Shown piece by piece: positions 10,685-23,309 of a DNA stretch of 64,000 nt. The number at the start of each line of letters is the position of its first letter. Position 1 is the stretch's first letter. The notes beneath the pieces are model-generated. The model did not search any database, was not told the DNA's origin, and worked only from the letters and a program-made list of their open reading frames with translations. The stretch comes from Rheum nobile. Its lineage: Eukaryota > Streptophyta > Magnoliopsida > Caryophyllales > Polygonaceae. The DNA lies in the NCBI GenBank assembly GCA_027886185.1, contig WOAB01000619.1:124001-188000 (forward strand), written 5' to 3'. The translations under genes and the position numbers were made by a program.

Positions 10685-13512
10685 TGTAACACCCCTAAAT
10701 TACCTTAGGAATATTACCGCCAGTGACCCCGGAACACATATCCAAAATCACCCAAGGCATTACAGTATTGATCGCAAAAGACAAAAATAGAACAATAAAT
10801 ATAGCATTTAAATTAAAATGTCTTACAATAAAATGACGTTGCAAAACAAGGCAACCATACAATATACCAAAAGTACAGCAGAATACTTTACTCAAACTAA
10901 CAGCAGGATCCTTAACCTTTATTGAAAAACAAATAACAACTATCTTAAAGCAAAACGCAGCAGCCTTCAACGTCGTCTTCCCACGTCCTCTACTTGGGAA
11001 TCTATTCCTGATGTGTCGTAAGGGACGGATGATACCAGCCAACCATGCAAAGAAAAGAAAAGGTTGGTTAGTCTAATGAAAGACTAACCAAGGGTTCAAG
11101 CAGAGTGGTTCTTGTGATTGTGACCGGTTACTATCACTGTCCCTCGAATAATAACCGAAGGACGATATATAACCCGGAAACTTTCACGGAATGAGCGAAA
11201 GAGGTATGAATCAAAAGAAGACTCCAAAGGAATTGAGTCTTATGGAAGTATGAACAATTGTTTGGGAACATTTAGGTTTATCACACAAAGTTTGAAAACC
11301 TACCTTGATTATTTGGGTCCACGACCAACCTCACCGCATAATGCGAATCCAGATTGGAAAGAAGAATTACTTTAAAACAAGTGTTCGGGCAGGTTCCACG
11401 TTGTACTTCTTGCCTGAGGGTATATTAATTATGTGCACAATGCACTTATCTTATTTAGTTCGAAAATGTACATTCACGTTAAGACTTTTATTTCCACAAC
11501 CAATCTCGAAAATAAATAAAGAATGGGATAAATCCCGAAGATTTGGCACTAGCTAAGTGCACCACCACTTATGCAATATAAGGGTAGGTCATGACCAAAG
11601 GTATTAAGGCAAAATCCTCTTAATACGAATTATAAAGAAACGACTACACCTTGCAAGGCAATTAGCGTTTCTACGAATACTCGTGCTATCTAGCAATTAT
11701 ATTTCACACCAATTCACAACAACCACACCAATGTTACCTAGCAGCCTAAAATAATATATATGTATATGTAAGGTTATAGCTAGCATACATACAACTTAGT
11801 AATAAGGTTCAATTTCACAACATTTTTATACATATAAGTTCCCAAACATCAACTTTTAGATTTTTATCCAAACTTAATTAAGACAACCAATTCATTGTCA
11901 ATTAAATAAAAATGGAATAAAATAGCAAGAGGGAACCGCCACTTGTCTTGAATTGAAGAGAGAAAACGAATGGTAAACAGGAGCGATCGCTTACGAGTAG
12001 CTCTTAACCTCCTGTTTCGATTCCATTCCAAAAGTCAATCTGAGACGTACCCAAATCACAATAAATAAATTATATTAGATAAATCATTTAATAACAAAAT
12101 TTGAGATAGACAATGTCTCGGTTTTTAATTGGATTTATTTACTCATAAATAAATCAATTTCAAGGCTTTTTGATTAAACGATTATCTATACGATTAAAAA
12201 TTAATTAGTCGTATATTCTAAATAATCATGACATAAATAAATTAATAAAATAATTTATTTATAATCCTAAAATTTCCTAAGTCAAAATATTATCTACATG
12301 AATAGTCATAATTTACCCATTCATAATATAAGATAATATTATAACAATTTTAATTATTTTCATTTTAATTTTTCTATAAATTCAAAATAATCTCAAATTA
12401 TTTTTCTCAATCTGGATTAATTAATCTAAACCAAATTAAGCCAAAACAAAATAAATTAAATCCCAATTTGTAAACATCGGACCCAACCCAAAGCTCACCG
12501 AACTCGCTAATGGCACCACATCAGAGATGGGTAAAATTGGTCGTCGGTGGTGGCTCTCCGGCATCGAAAGCTTAGGGCTTTTGAAGAGGACTTGTGGATT
12601 CAGCTTGTCATGCCTTCAAATGCTCGAACTAAACTCCACAACACTCGAATATTTGGGATGAACACAGAGGTTTCGATTTCTAGGGTTCTTCGGATGGAAG
12701 CTTGAAATTGGATGATTTGTAGTCGAATTCGGGATCCTGATTATAAGGCTAAGGTAGAGGAGAGTATCCCCAGTATAATACCTCAATCAATTCATCCCAA
12801 TTGAAGACGATCTTATCGAACTTTCCAATTCTTCAATTCGGCCTCAATAACGCGGATAAGGTTTTGGGGGCAAAATCCCGACGCTTTCGCGACATTTAAC
12901 CCGAATTAATCCAGTCATTAGATGTGTATAAATCCCATCTTCAATTCCCATGAGTTAATTTGCCTAATCGGATCTAATGGAGCCGCGAATCCGCCATTGA
13001 AGAGCTCCAAAAGCTCACGCGCAGCAGCTGTAAGTCGTGAGGTTGAAGATGATATTTTGCCCAAATTACGGTCGTGACCCTCTTATTTTGGGTTTGTGGC
13101 AAAAATGCCCTTTTTAACTTTTTATAAATTATGGAAGTTGGCCAAATTAATATATTAAATTTGTAATATTTATTTTAACCCAAAATTAAATTATTTGAAA
13201 TTTAACTTAGGCTAAAATAAGCTTAAGTTATTATTCTTGTAAACTTAACCATACTTATATCTTTAACAAAAAATTGTTAAACTTGATTTAAATATTCTAG
13301 GTCAAATTTTATAGGTTTTATTTAAATTAAGACTTAACATAATGTTTAGAATAATTTAATAAATTTGTAACTTACAATTTGTAACAACTTGTAACAAGAA
13401 CTCTATTTTATTTCTATTCTTGGAATAATGAAATAATTACCACAATTCCTTTATTTAGAAATAGAGTTGGGAAATTACACAAATACCCCTACTAAAAATA
13501 AGGGTTATTACA
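10685..13512 (-). repeat. 5' LTR of element M (2828 bp)
   Basis: On the minus strand the LTR begins TGTAATAACCC (13512) and ends GGGGTGTTACA (10685), with the PBS next. Its 3' half shares blocks with the LTRs of families A and B, among them the sequences around ACCAACC...GGTTGGCTGGT, the ATTATTCGAGGGACA block and GCGATGAGGTTGG. The 5' half has diverged. AT-rich sequence dominates 11700-12480 and 13120-13500. Confidence 0.8.
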
Positions 13513-14736
13513 TCATCCACGACTTGCGACCCTGATACGTAACTATATCCTTTGTCACGTATTTGCTTGTTTGGTCTTATCTTCAAGGCAAGACAATGTT
13601 TCTCCTTAATAAATCGCGGAAGAATTTTGGAATTTTATGAAGAACACGGACAAAGGATGGTTACAATCCAAGGAATGAACGAGTTCACGAACAATCCTTC
13701 CTTGCCTTAGTTGAGTTGAGATCCACAACTTGTTATTGATCGAGATTCACGATCAAAGGGTCGATTGAGATCCACGATCCAGAAAAGTCAAAAAGTAGAT
13801 GTTTTTATCAAATATTTTTCAAACTAAATTTCTGAAATAACATACCAGAGTTTAAATAGGGAAGGAAAGCTAAGAGAATAAACTAACTAGGGTTGCACAT
13901 GGCTGCAATCAACATGATGTGAGGCCTAGGGTCATAAATAAAATACTAAAAATATTGCAATAATGTAAAGTATTACAACTAGATAAAACCAGTAAAATTA
14001 AATAGATATATATCCTCTAAATATTTAATAATAAAAGTTGGATAAACATGCATTTGCCCATGCATGAAGACAATATTGACTTGGCTGGTTCTTTGACATG
14101 AGTCATGGCTCTTAAGTCTCTTTCTTAGAGGCCTTGATCACTTTTCAAGACAGTCTTCAAATGGCCTTGTTTTCATGTCATCAAAATCTGCACACAATAC
14201 CTAATTGACATGATTTATCGGCTTCCACCTCGTGTAGCCGCACTGGACCTCCGCAGTACTATATGTCTAAATATATCTATCTATAAATATTTAAACAAAA
14301 GCCTCAAGGTCACATGTCAAAAATCTACATCTACAAGTCAACTCAATATTTTTATTTCCTCAATTTGTGTTTTTGCATTAAAGTGTTTATTCAATAAGAT
14401 CTATCACTCTCTAATTAACCATACAAATTTTCACTCTCTTATTAACTCGTCCAACTTCTCACTCATTTCCTAACTACAATTCAGTGCTATATTTTTAACC
14501 GTATAACTCTCCAGTCCCATATTAAGCGTCAAATTCCTCAATTTCTTCTTAACCATCCAACTCCTCACTATCTTATTAACCGCCCAAAACTCTATTATTA
14601 ACCGCTCAACTCTCCACTACTTTCTTAACAGTCAAACCCTCCACTATAAAAGGTTAGCCACACCAAATGGATCAATTAGATGATCCACTGGCATAAAACT
14701 CTTCTTCCCCATTCAATCGCCAAATTCTCCTATTTG
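13513..14736. other. Spacer before the CACTA element; no gene seen
   Basis: AT-rich sequence with no supported coding region. From about 14400 it is built of loosely repeated units such as CTCTTATTAACCG and CAACTCTCCACT. Its last part (about 14620-14736) is the left half of a repeat whose right half resumes after the CACTA element and whose second copy is at about 19240-19620. Confidence 0.5.
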
Positions 14737-14760
14737 GTACACTAGTACAAAAATGGGTGT

Positions 14761-14930
14761 CGGACCGCGGTTTTTTTATGAATCAGACCGCGGTTTATGA
14801 AGCGTGGTTGTTCTCGGCGCGGTAAAGGGTCGGACCGTGTATAAGTGTTAATGTGGTAAGAATTCGGACTGCGGTTCTTTGTAACAACCGTGATAAAGTT
14901 GGACCACGGTTCTTTCAAGAACTGTGGTGC
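14761..14930. repeat. CACTA left subterminal repeats
   Basis: At least five spaced variants of GGACCGCGGTT occur (for example CGGACCGCGGTT at 14762, AGACCGCGGTTTA at about 14787, GGACTGCGGTTC and GGACCACGGTTC further in). The core ACCGCGGT is a perfect palindrome. These are the likely transposase-binding sites. Confidence 0.7.
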
Positions 14931-15512
14931 ACTTTAGTTTTTTCTTTAAAAAAATGAAACTGGATAGCATTTTTGGAAAATAACCGTTGTCCGGTTTCAT
15001 TTAAAAAAAAATTGCTCTTGTTAGCAATGCCAGCAGGAGCACCAACAATAGCAACCGTGGAATTGAAAATTAAATTGATCATATACGATGTCTATACAAA
15101 TACATTTCAAGTATCCACAATTGAAGCATTAAACTAGATTTAGATGATCAAACACCAATTCACATGTTAGAAAACAAGCTTTTTCATAGTCTAATTTGAT
15201 GATATCTAGTACATCATCTACACCAGAAACCAGAATCTCATTTTCTTGGATTGCTTCTTCCACCCTGACATACAATTACTGGTAAATGACATCTTGAATT
15301 GAAATGAACTATGTATAAACTTCACCGAATCAAAAGTCGACCTAGCGGTGGAATTTGATGGAGAGAGCAAACATTGATATATGAGTTGTTGATCCCAAAG
15401 CAACACCCAAAGATATATCTAGATCCAATAATATGAAGAGATGTGTCAAAACTTAGCCATCTCATGGTTTCTATATGGTGAGGTTAGAAGGAAACAAAAG
15501 CGGGAAGCTTAC

Positions 15513-16335
15513 CAACTTGTTCTTGGAGGAAAAAATGATGGCTCCAACGTTATATCCATAACCCTCCTAGGTTCCATCTTGCGGATAAACGGAAAGAAAA
15601 CATCTCTAATTTCAGCCAGTATCTCATGCTCCCTTGAAGCACTAGCTTTTATAGCATCAGCCAAAACCTAAAACATTGAAACTCATTAGCTTCAAATCAG
15701 ACATAAACAGTGAGACAACTAAAAATGTGAAAGAAAAAGTTTTTGCTTGGTGTCAGAGGACTTAAGATTCATATCACCCATTAATCCAGGTTCTTCAGTT
15801 TGACATAAATTATTAGCTTCAAATCAGACATAAATTATTCCTTTTCTATAAAGTCAGCTTCATTAAACAAATTGACACACAAACATATATTGTTATATGA
15901 CATGTCTATGAACCACGAATAGACTTAAGCCATTAAACTACCTGGGACGACCTAACAGATTCCGATTTCTCAGTTAGCCTATGAAACAATTTTTTATTTT
16001 CTTCATGCAACCTCTGTCATAAACAAACAAAGAAAACATTTACCATCAGCCAACACTAAGACAATTTAAGAGTTTATAAAGTGTAATAGACATACTTCAA
16101 CTATCGCAGGTATAAGAATATCTCAAAACTCCAACACCCATATAGAAGGTTAATATTAATATACCTCAATTAGTGCATCATGTTTTTGGAGCTCCTCTTC
16201 AAGTTTCTTTGTAACTGCAGAAGAATCTACAAATTATCCTCCTTCCTTGGGAACCGATTCAATGTCACTGGTTAATCTTGCTTGAGTTTCCCCAACTGTC
16301 TCACTCAACTGGACTCCCAACTCTGTTATGTTGGC
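15513..16335 (-). pseudogene. Captured exons of a KAC/KIN-14-like kinesin
   Basis: Three minus-strand exon-like blocks have GT donors and AG acceptors: 16335-16165, 16013-15942 and 15667-15513. They read in order VTKKLEEELQKHDALIE, RLHEENKKLFHRLTEK and ASASREHEILAEIRD...FIRKMEPRRVMD. This order matches, from memory, the region after the motor of plant KAC kinesins (chloroplast actin-filament movement). An in-frame TAA lies in the first block, and the reading turns unlike the family after VMD. Introns are retained, so capture was from genomic DNA, not mRNA. Only a fragment is present, with no motor domain. Confidence 0.65.
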
Positions 16336-16505
16336 CTGTATGAAAATTATGCAATGTTAGGAGAGACGAGTCCAATCACAAATACGTCAAAATCGAATGC
16401 ATTATAGAATTACACAATGAATGTTTAGAAAGGAAATGACTGGTGTCATATAACTCCAGCCATTCTTAAATAGTCTTAGCTAAAGTCATTCATAAATGCT
16501 AATAA

Positions 16506-16685
16506 GAGTATCATTAAGGAAGACCACCAGCATGCAAGGAAATGAAACAAGATACATCTGTCCTAGCACATGTTGCATCCAACAAAAGCATCAAGAAGAT
16601 ACTCTGTTAGAATAAGATTATTATATTTAATCTGACAAAAGAGTATCATTAAGGAAGACCACAAGCATGCAAGGAAATGAAACAA
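16506..16685. repeat. 45-bp direct repeat inside the CACTA element
   Basis: 16506-16550 and 16641-16685 are nearly identical (one mismatch), starting GAGTATCATTAAGGAAGACC. The 90 bp between them is unique. This may mark a later insertion or a slippage duplication in the captured intron. Confidence 0.8.
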
Positions 16686-17446
16686 AGGACTACACATGTC
16701 AAAGGATAAGGAACAATTACCAAAGGATAGAGAACATATCCTTTTACGTATATGTTCATATACACTCTGCTTGATAGCATTTGAGGTGAAGGAACAATCT
16801 TCAATCCATTCACATTTTAGCTTAATATTAAAGTTGAACCCAGAGAATAAAGAGACAATAGCAACAGATAGTGTAAAACAAAAATATGTTGATACCATTT
16901 GTCTCTTAAAAAATACAGAGTATCTTCCTTTTTCTACTCCTATGACTAAGGTGGAATCTTCACCAAATGAACCTACCACAAAACTTTGAAAGTATCCAAG
17001 AGAAACCAATGGACCTTAGAGTTTGAAATTTTCACTAACCTTTACAACAGTGCAGTGCTTGCAAGCATCATTATCGACAGAGACCATGTATCACCATTAA
17101 TGGAAAAATCATACAAAGTTGAGTTGCAAGCATCATTTAGGATTTGTAGTACATATAAAAAAAAACATAGTTGTGCTTGTAGAGTTGCAGATAAAATCAT
17201 ATCAACTATGATGACACACTATCCCGTGGTTTTATTATAGAGAGATATACTGAGTCTCACTAGTATAAACTATAAAGCATACCATAATTCACAAGCAGAT
17301 AAAAATGAAGCACTTGTCTTCTCCAGAAAACTAATACATAAGTAATTTTACAGAATAATAGCAGAATGTTTTACAACTAGAGCAGATAATTGATTATGAA
17401 GAGCACTAGAAGGCAACAACCGAAAAATGGCGAGATAGAAAGTTAC

Positions 17447-17534
17447 CTAATCCAATAAATTAGGCTAGCAGGCATGATCTTTGAGGTCTGCATGTAGCGT
17501 TGTCCCATGACATAAGTAAGGCCAACAGCAGTAA
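17447..17534 (-). pseudogene. Captured exon of a TMEM14/FAX-like gene
   Basis: An 88-bp minus-strand exon lies between an AG acceptor (TTGGGCAG) and a GTAACT donor. It encodes VMGQRYMQTSKIMPA, the loop and helix start typical of the Tmem_14 family, which in plants includes the FAX fatty-acid export proteins of the ER and plastid envelope. Only this one exon is seen. The source gene is unrelated to the kinesin exons 1.1 kb further along the same strand. The family call is from memory of the MGxRYxxSxKxMPA signature. Confidence 0.55.
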
Positions 17535-18519
17535 CTGCCCAAGCATATGAATTCAAAAGACATTAATAATTTATGTCAAATTAAAACTCGACATTGTGCT
17601 GGTACAAGACAACATTATGTGCATCTTCTATAGTAGTATACAATATTAGCACCACCAGAACAATTGATAAAACAAAGGAGTTGGAAGAACTCTAATTAGA
17701 ACAAAAGATTGCAATTCAATGTAGCATTGGTTTTGAGTGAAAGATTGCAACACATCTTGTGAAATGAAAATCTCATAATGTTTATCCTATGTATTAGAAA
17801 TTATCAAATTGTGAATCTCATACACGTTTTTTTGTATATCAATCGATCTAAACCCTAAAAAGATAAGATGCAATTTTCGAAAACTAAATTAAAAGTGAAT
17901 TCGATTCACATAATCAAGAAATAGGACCAATTTCACCAAAAACAAAACCCTAGCAAGCTAAGCGGGGAAGGAAAGGGTAAGTTAGGGTTTTCAAAGAGTT
18001 TATACATACATACAATCTCATCGTTTCACCAAGAACACCACGAATTACTCAGGCTTCGAGCAAATAGACCCTGATCGATTACCTTGCGAAGAGTCGATCT
18101 AAGAAAAGACACGGAAATTAGATGTCAACATGATATGAATTTCTCGTTCAATTCGGTGGAGCAATGAAGAACCAGAAAAAGGGGAGATGCGAAACTCAAT
18201 TAATGAGGATGAAGAACCAGAAGAAGAATGGAGGCCAAATCCTGCGAAATCGGTGCTTGCTGATGGTGACAAAGCAATGGCGGAGGAAGTGGTTGATGGA
18301 GTGGTCGGTGAAGACGGTGTAGCAGTTAAGGGTGAAGAGGTCGGGTCGAGTGAGGTCATCAGTGCGGTATCAGGATCTTCAGACAAGGGAGGCGGCTTTG
18401 CAGACGAGCGGCAGGGAGGGAACAACAAAGGGGAGGGTTAGGGAAGGACTGAAGATGTAGATTGTGTTTTTTTCTAAGTGTTGGGAGAAGATGGAAAGCC
18501 AAGGTTATTCCAAAAGCCT

Positions 18520-18725
18520 TACACCACGGTTCGTCTTTAGACCGCGGTGAGTGTTAATCCGTTTAAAAAAATTGGTTTGCACCTCGGTTTTTTACGCATA
18601 ACCGTGTTCCGAATTTTTTTATATACGGAGAAAAAACCCTATACCACAGTTTATCCAAAAAACGGGGTTCGAATTGTGTGTTTACCTTGGTTATTAAATT
18701 CTGCGGAAAAATTGCGCGGTCTATG
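18520..18725. repeat. CACTA right subterminal repeats
   Basis: Variants of the left-end motif recur here: CACCACGGTTCG, AGACCGCGGTGAG, CACCTCGGTTTT, CATAACCGTG, CACAGTTTA and TTGCGCGGTCT, spaced roughly 20-40 bp up to the terminal inverted repeat. Confidence 0.65.
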
Positions 18726-18746
18726 GCCATTTTTGTACTAGTGGTA

Positions 18747-19010
18747 ATCTCTTTCGCACTCTTGATACCGTCATTTTCTACCCAACTTTAATTAATGTCT
18801 CCTTCAATTGTTTGAGCGCAACTTCTTTGATGTTCCACTCTATGTTAGTTCAATTGTTGTTGTCGACTTCCCCTCAAACTCACTTGGTGCTACTTTTAAA
18901 GTTGGTATGGTGTCGTCGTTCGAAAGATCTAAGACAAAAATTAAGTTATTTTTACCTATATCATCATCTACTCTCTACTCACAGTCTTGTAGGGTTTAGC
19001 GTGTAATTGG
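18747..19010 (+). repeat. Right half of repeat copy 1, split by the CACTA
   Basis: Continues the sequence interrupted at 14736. Landmarks shared with copy 2 (19240-19620) are TCTCTTTC followed by a CCGTCATTTTCTAC-like block, TGTCTCCTTCAATTG, GAGCGCAACTTCT and CTCACTTGGTGCTA, in the same order. The function is unknown. Confidence 0.6.
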
Positions 19011-19239
19011 CTCACAGTTTGTGTTGGGTGTTCATGTTGAGATCGACTTGTAAATCTAGGTTGAAATGGGTTGTAAGTTGAAAAATGGTCAATGGTACAC
19101 TTTAATCATGTTTTAATTTTATGCTTTCAAAAATATTAATTTTATTATACTTTAAAATGAATAATACTTTGTGTATTAATACTATTAAAACAAAAGCTTG
19201 TGGCCACTTGTCATTCATATAGGATCTCTACACCAATCC

Positions 19240-19620
19240 TTCTTAATCGTCAAACTCTCCAGTATCTTATTAATTGCTCACTTCTCCACTCATTTTTTAA
19301 TCGTCAAACTTTTACACTATAAAAAAGGTAAAACCACACTAATTGGAGCAACCGTTTTATTTACTAAAGCTGAAATTTTCTATTTGGTTGTCTCTTTCAC
19401 ATCCCGCTACCGCCATTTCCTCTACAACCCCAATCATTGTCTCCTCCGATCAATTGAGCACAACTTCTATGTATATCCATTCATCGGTTTTCCACCCTTT
19501 GTATAAAGGTCTTCTATGAGCTCACTTGGTGCTATTTTTATCGCTGATGTATTATCTTTGCTCCCAAGACTTTTGTGAAGTGTAAGATATTTTTCCTTAA
19601 ATCCTCATCTACAGACTTTT
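19240..19620 (+). repeat. Copy 2 of the diverged ~400-bp repeat
   Basis: A second, uninterrupted copy carries the same landmarks in order: TTAATCGTCAAAC, ACACTATAAAA, TGTCTCCTCCGATCAATTG, GAGCACAACTTCTATG and CTCACTTGGTGCTA. It shows where the CACTA element entered copy 1. Upstream sequence (about 19165) reads TATTAATACTATTAAAACA, similar to some Helitron 5' ends, but no matching 3' end was found. Confidence 0.55.
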
Positions 19621-20471
19621 TTAATGATTTGTGTTTCTTTTGTCCTTTGCTTGCATTATTTGAATGGTCTTCTTGTGATCGAATAACAAATCCAGATTTG
19701 AAAGCGTTGTGCTAATTCTCTTCTTTATAAATATTATTTTCTTTTCTAAAGTGGTATGTATGCTAAAGTATTTAATAATTAATTTAACATAATAACATTA
19801 GATAGATTTGTGAAATTCATAGAGTAAATTCGTACATGATACGCGAAACTAACTACTTAAAATTGATACCAAGTCTTCATAAAGAATTGTTTCACTTGGC
19901 TTATTCTTGTAATATCTCACTTAAATTAGAAGGGTAATATGGTAATTTTAATTTGATAATATAAAAATTATAAATTTTCTTTTATTTCTTTTAGAGGAGT
20001 AATTTAAATTTTCATTAACTTAAGTTCAACGGCTGGGTTATGATAATTTTTTGGTACAAATTATCAAATGGTTTATAATAGTGTGGTGTAGAAATAAATA
20101 AATAAGTAACAATGAATGTAGTTTTAAAAGTTTAATATAATAATAAAAGTTATAAGAATTATTATATTTATCCATGAAGGGATAAAATAATAAATACCCT
20201 AAGTATGTTATCTCTTTAAGCTATGAATGGTCTAAATTATGATTAACCTTATGTTAATTATAATTTAAATAAATTTAACAATTTAATTTAATTATTTAAG
20301 TTAAGATTAACAAAATGTTAATTAAGAGTTAAAAATGGTTAAGTTTATAAGAAAAGGTGATTTAAGCTTAAAGCTAAGCTAATTTAAATTTTTCCTTCAA
20401 CTTAAATTTGGGTTAAAATGCATAAATAAACTTAGGAAGTTGGACAAAAATGTGCAAATAGTCCAAATAGA
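19621..20471. other. AT-rich spacer; no gene seen
   Basis: Very AT-rich, dominated by TTAATTTAA-type words. No coding sequence or element termini are recognised. It ends at a poly-G run. Confidence 0.5.
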
Positions 20472-20488
20472 GGGGGGGGGGGGGGGGG
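20472..20488 (+). repeat. Homopolymer run of 17 G
   Basis: An isolated uninterrupted G tract in AT-rich DNA. Its length is likely to vary and to be error-prone in sequencing. Confidence 0.95.
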
Positions 20489-20890
20489 ACGACCGTAAAT
20501 ACCCAAAACTTGGCTGCCTTCAACCTCCACCCAAACACCCCCAACACGCAGCCATGAAGCTTCCATCAATGGCGGAATTGGCCCCCGATTTTTACTTGTT
20601 TGCTTCAATTGATCCATGGGCATTGAAGAGGATGATCTTGTGCATTAAAGCCCTCCATCAATTGGGATTAATATGGGCTAAATCAACGGGATTTTGTTGG
20701 GAAGCATAAATGTCATCCGAATCGTGCGAATTGAATTTTTAAAAATTCGACCTCATCGGCTTGAATTGGGAGGAGAGATTTGCGGGATTGTGTCGAGGGC
20801 TTTGAACTCTTACACCCCAGCGTTGGGATTGTTTTCGGGTGCAATATTCACAATATCGCATAATAATTCTTTGAGGACCCTTTTATCTAT

Positions 20891-23130
20891 CTAGAACTTG
20901 ATCGTTTTTCCATCACCAACTTGCCATATTTGTCCCTTTTGAAAGTCTTGTCGGATCTCCATCATCTTCGACCATTTCCAAGAGAAATCGCCTTTTTTGT
21001 CATAATTAAAAATATGTTGTTCATTTAGGTATTTTTCAGAAACTATTTTAACCAAATAATTGTTTGGTTCTGTAATGACTTTCCAGATTAGTTTATATTG
21101 CAAGTCACATTTCATGTCCCTACATTTTCTTAGGCCTAGTCCGTTGAGATTGGTTGGTTGACAAATTTTATTCCAACCAATAAGAGGTTTGTAGGATGAA
21201 TCTTTGTTCTAAAAAAAGATCTGTTAATTTTCTCTAGTTTATTATGTGTGTTGGTTGGTAGCATAAAGCTTCGCATTAGGAAATTTGGCCTAACAACCAT
21301 GTTTGATTTGATTAGTGTCGTTCTACCTGCTTGTGATAGAGAGTTAACTTCCGATTTGGTCAGTGTTTCCTTGATTTTGTAATAACAACCTCAAACTTGT
21401 TGGAATTCACTTGCCATTGATAAATGGATATCAAAAGTATTCTCTAAAGAGGTCATGTTTGTTATTGTAAAACCTTGGATTTGTTGTTTTCGTACATTTG
21501 GTACTTTCTTTGTAACATGGAAAGTTGATTTATGAAAATATACCTTTTGTACATAGATTTGACAATATTCATCAATAGTTTGTTTTATTTCCCTATAATT
21601 GTCGTGGTTTGCTTTTGAAAATATCATAATGACATTATGCAAAGGCTTGAAAGGGAATTCTTGTTCCATTACGGGTGATCAGGAAACCTAAAGGCTCCAT
21701 TCTTTTGTCGATCTGATGCATGTTTTAGTTTTCTAGAAAGGATACTTGCTCCTAGTATAAAAATAAAAGGAAAGAGTGGGTCGCTTGGCATAGTCCTCTT
21801 TTGGGCCTGAAAATTTATGTTGGTCCATTGTTTACCATGACAAAGAATGCCACTATTGATATGCATTCTTTAATCCAACTTATAAATGTAGTGCTAAATC
21901 CAAAATTTTGAAGAATGTCATGAATTTCCACTCAATTGAGTCGTTAGCATTTTTCGTATCCAATTTATTCGCAATGTGACCTTCAACACCTTTTTCTAGA
22001 TTTAAACGAATGAAATATTTCATGTGCAATGATGATCGTGTCTTGGATTGCTCTATTTGCAACAAATGCACTCTGGAGTGAGTGGATTAATATTTCTTAC
22101 CTGGATTTGTTGTCTTGGATTGCTCTATTTATATATTTAGTAGATGTTCTTTCTTGGCAATGAGTCTTGTTTGTTTTTCTAGTAAGGCTCTGCTTGCAGA
22201 ATTATAAATGAGCTATTGAATTATTGTCAATTCCTCCTCAATTTTGTGTAGTTGTGTGAACATATTTTCAAAGGTGTTTTTATTCCATTCTTTTGCATAG
22301 GACTTGTGTTTTCTTGAATAGGTCATACATTTTGGATCCATGGTATCTTATTCCCCATGCTTCCTTAACTACGTTTCAAAAATCTTTTCATGTCATCCAT
22401 ACTTTTCAAATTTAAATGATCGGTTTACGAAGGGTGTATATATTTTTAATTAAACAGAGATTGGACAGTGATTTGAGGTTGTAAAGGCATAATTTCTTGT
22501 TGTTAGTTCTGGATAACATTGTAAAGTTTGGTGTTGAACTACAGTTTTGTCCAACTTTCATACATATTGTCTATTCTATTTTCTTTTTCCTCTATGTGAA
22601 TTTATCTTCCTGAGTAGGAATATCCATTAGTCCACACTCATTTTTCACATAAAATAGTGTTGTATATGTTTATGTGGGTTGAGATCCACCACTTTTTTGC
22701 AATGAGTCTTGAATTTCATTTATGTCTCCCATCAAAATGCATGGGAGAGGGAAATTTCAAATGAACAGTCATTTCATCCAGAAGAAATCCTTTCTTGATT
22801 CATATGGTGGAGCATAAGCGAGGATTACAATGATTTTATTGTTCGTAGACATGTTTGTGTATCTTAAGCTAATGAATCTAGAGTTGATGTTATCCATTTG
22901 AAGTAGCTCATTGGTCAATTGATATGTTTTCCACATAACACAAAGGCTACCCGAGAATCCTACACCGGACGGAAAAATATTGGTTAAATCATGCTCTTCT
23001 CCAACTTTTTTTGTTCTGTTGTTTATTTGTTTGTGTTTCAAATAAAGCTAACAATTATATTGTTCTTGTACCATAAGGTTGCATCTCTAATATATGTATC
23101 AAGTATGTTTCAGATAAAGCTGATTGACAA
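20891..23130 (-). pseudogene. L1-type LINE remnant (endonuclease and reverse transcriptase)
   Basis: Read on the minus strand from right to left. The first part (about 23130-22769) resembles an AP-type endonuclease, with GFSGSLCVMWKT and ILAYAPPYESRKDFF. A middle part (22071-21669) resembles the RT fingers, with KGVEGHIANKLD and PFIFILGASILSRKLKHAS. The part at 21640-21391 has FSKANHDNYREIKQTIDEYC and VYFHKSTFH, as in the RT thumb region. The final part (21115-20891) looks like the zone after RT, with NYLVKIVSEKYL and FSWKWSKMMEIR. Many frameshifts and stops separate the parts, so it is a dead copy. Confidence 0.8.
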
Positions 23131-23309
23131 GAGTTCATGAAATTGATAGCTTTATAATTGAAGATACCTTAAGTATTCATAATAAAGACTTGTAGACTAT
23201 TTGAATCCTCACACACAAAATACAACTAGTGTAGAAAAAGAAAAATAAATAAAGGGGGTGAATTATAATAAAATAAATCTACATGAGAACAATATTAACT
23301 CCTACCACC

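Larger units (their letters stand above)
8146..13512 (-). mobile_element. Tekay-like Ty3/gypsy element M, 5' part
   Basis: On the minus strand the order is 5' LTR (13512-10685), PBS for initiator tRNA-Met (10680-10669), a 355-codon extra ORF (10295-9228) and gag (9000 onward). Gag is cut at 8146 by the Athila insertion, and pol is out of view. Gag is clearly homologous to the gag of families A and B in the right half of this window, which places it in the Tekay chromovirus clade. Confidence 0.8.
14740..18743. mobile_element. CACTA (CMC) transposon, nonautonomous, 4004 bp
   Basis: The termini are a perfect 17-bp inverted repeat, CACTAGTACAAAAATGG at 14740 and its complement ending at 18743. 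The 3-bp target duplication GTA lies at 14737-14739 and 18744-18746. Subterminal zones hold repeated ACCGCGGTT-like motifs, as expected for transposase-binding sites. No transposase is recognised. The interior carries exon pieces of a KAC-like kinesin and a TMEM14/FAX-like gene, both on the minus strand, so this is a gene-capturing CACTA. A Glu-rich 84-codon plus-strand ORF (18187-18441) near the right end is of unknown origin. Confidence 0.9.

Noticed and set aside
16563..17009. 148-codon minus-strand frame in the CACTA interior
   Set aside because: No family is recognised, it lies between captured exons in intron-like AT-rich sequence, and an overlapping plus-strand frame is equally long. 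Not supported as a gene.
20440..20709. Frame over the poly-G tract
   Set aside because: Gly-rich start comes from the homopolymer; no homology is recognised on either strand.
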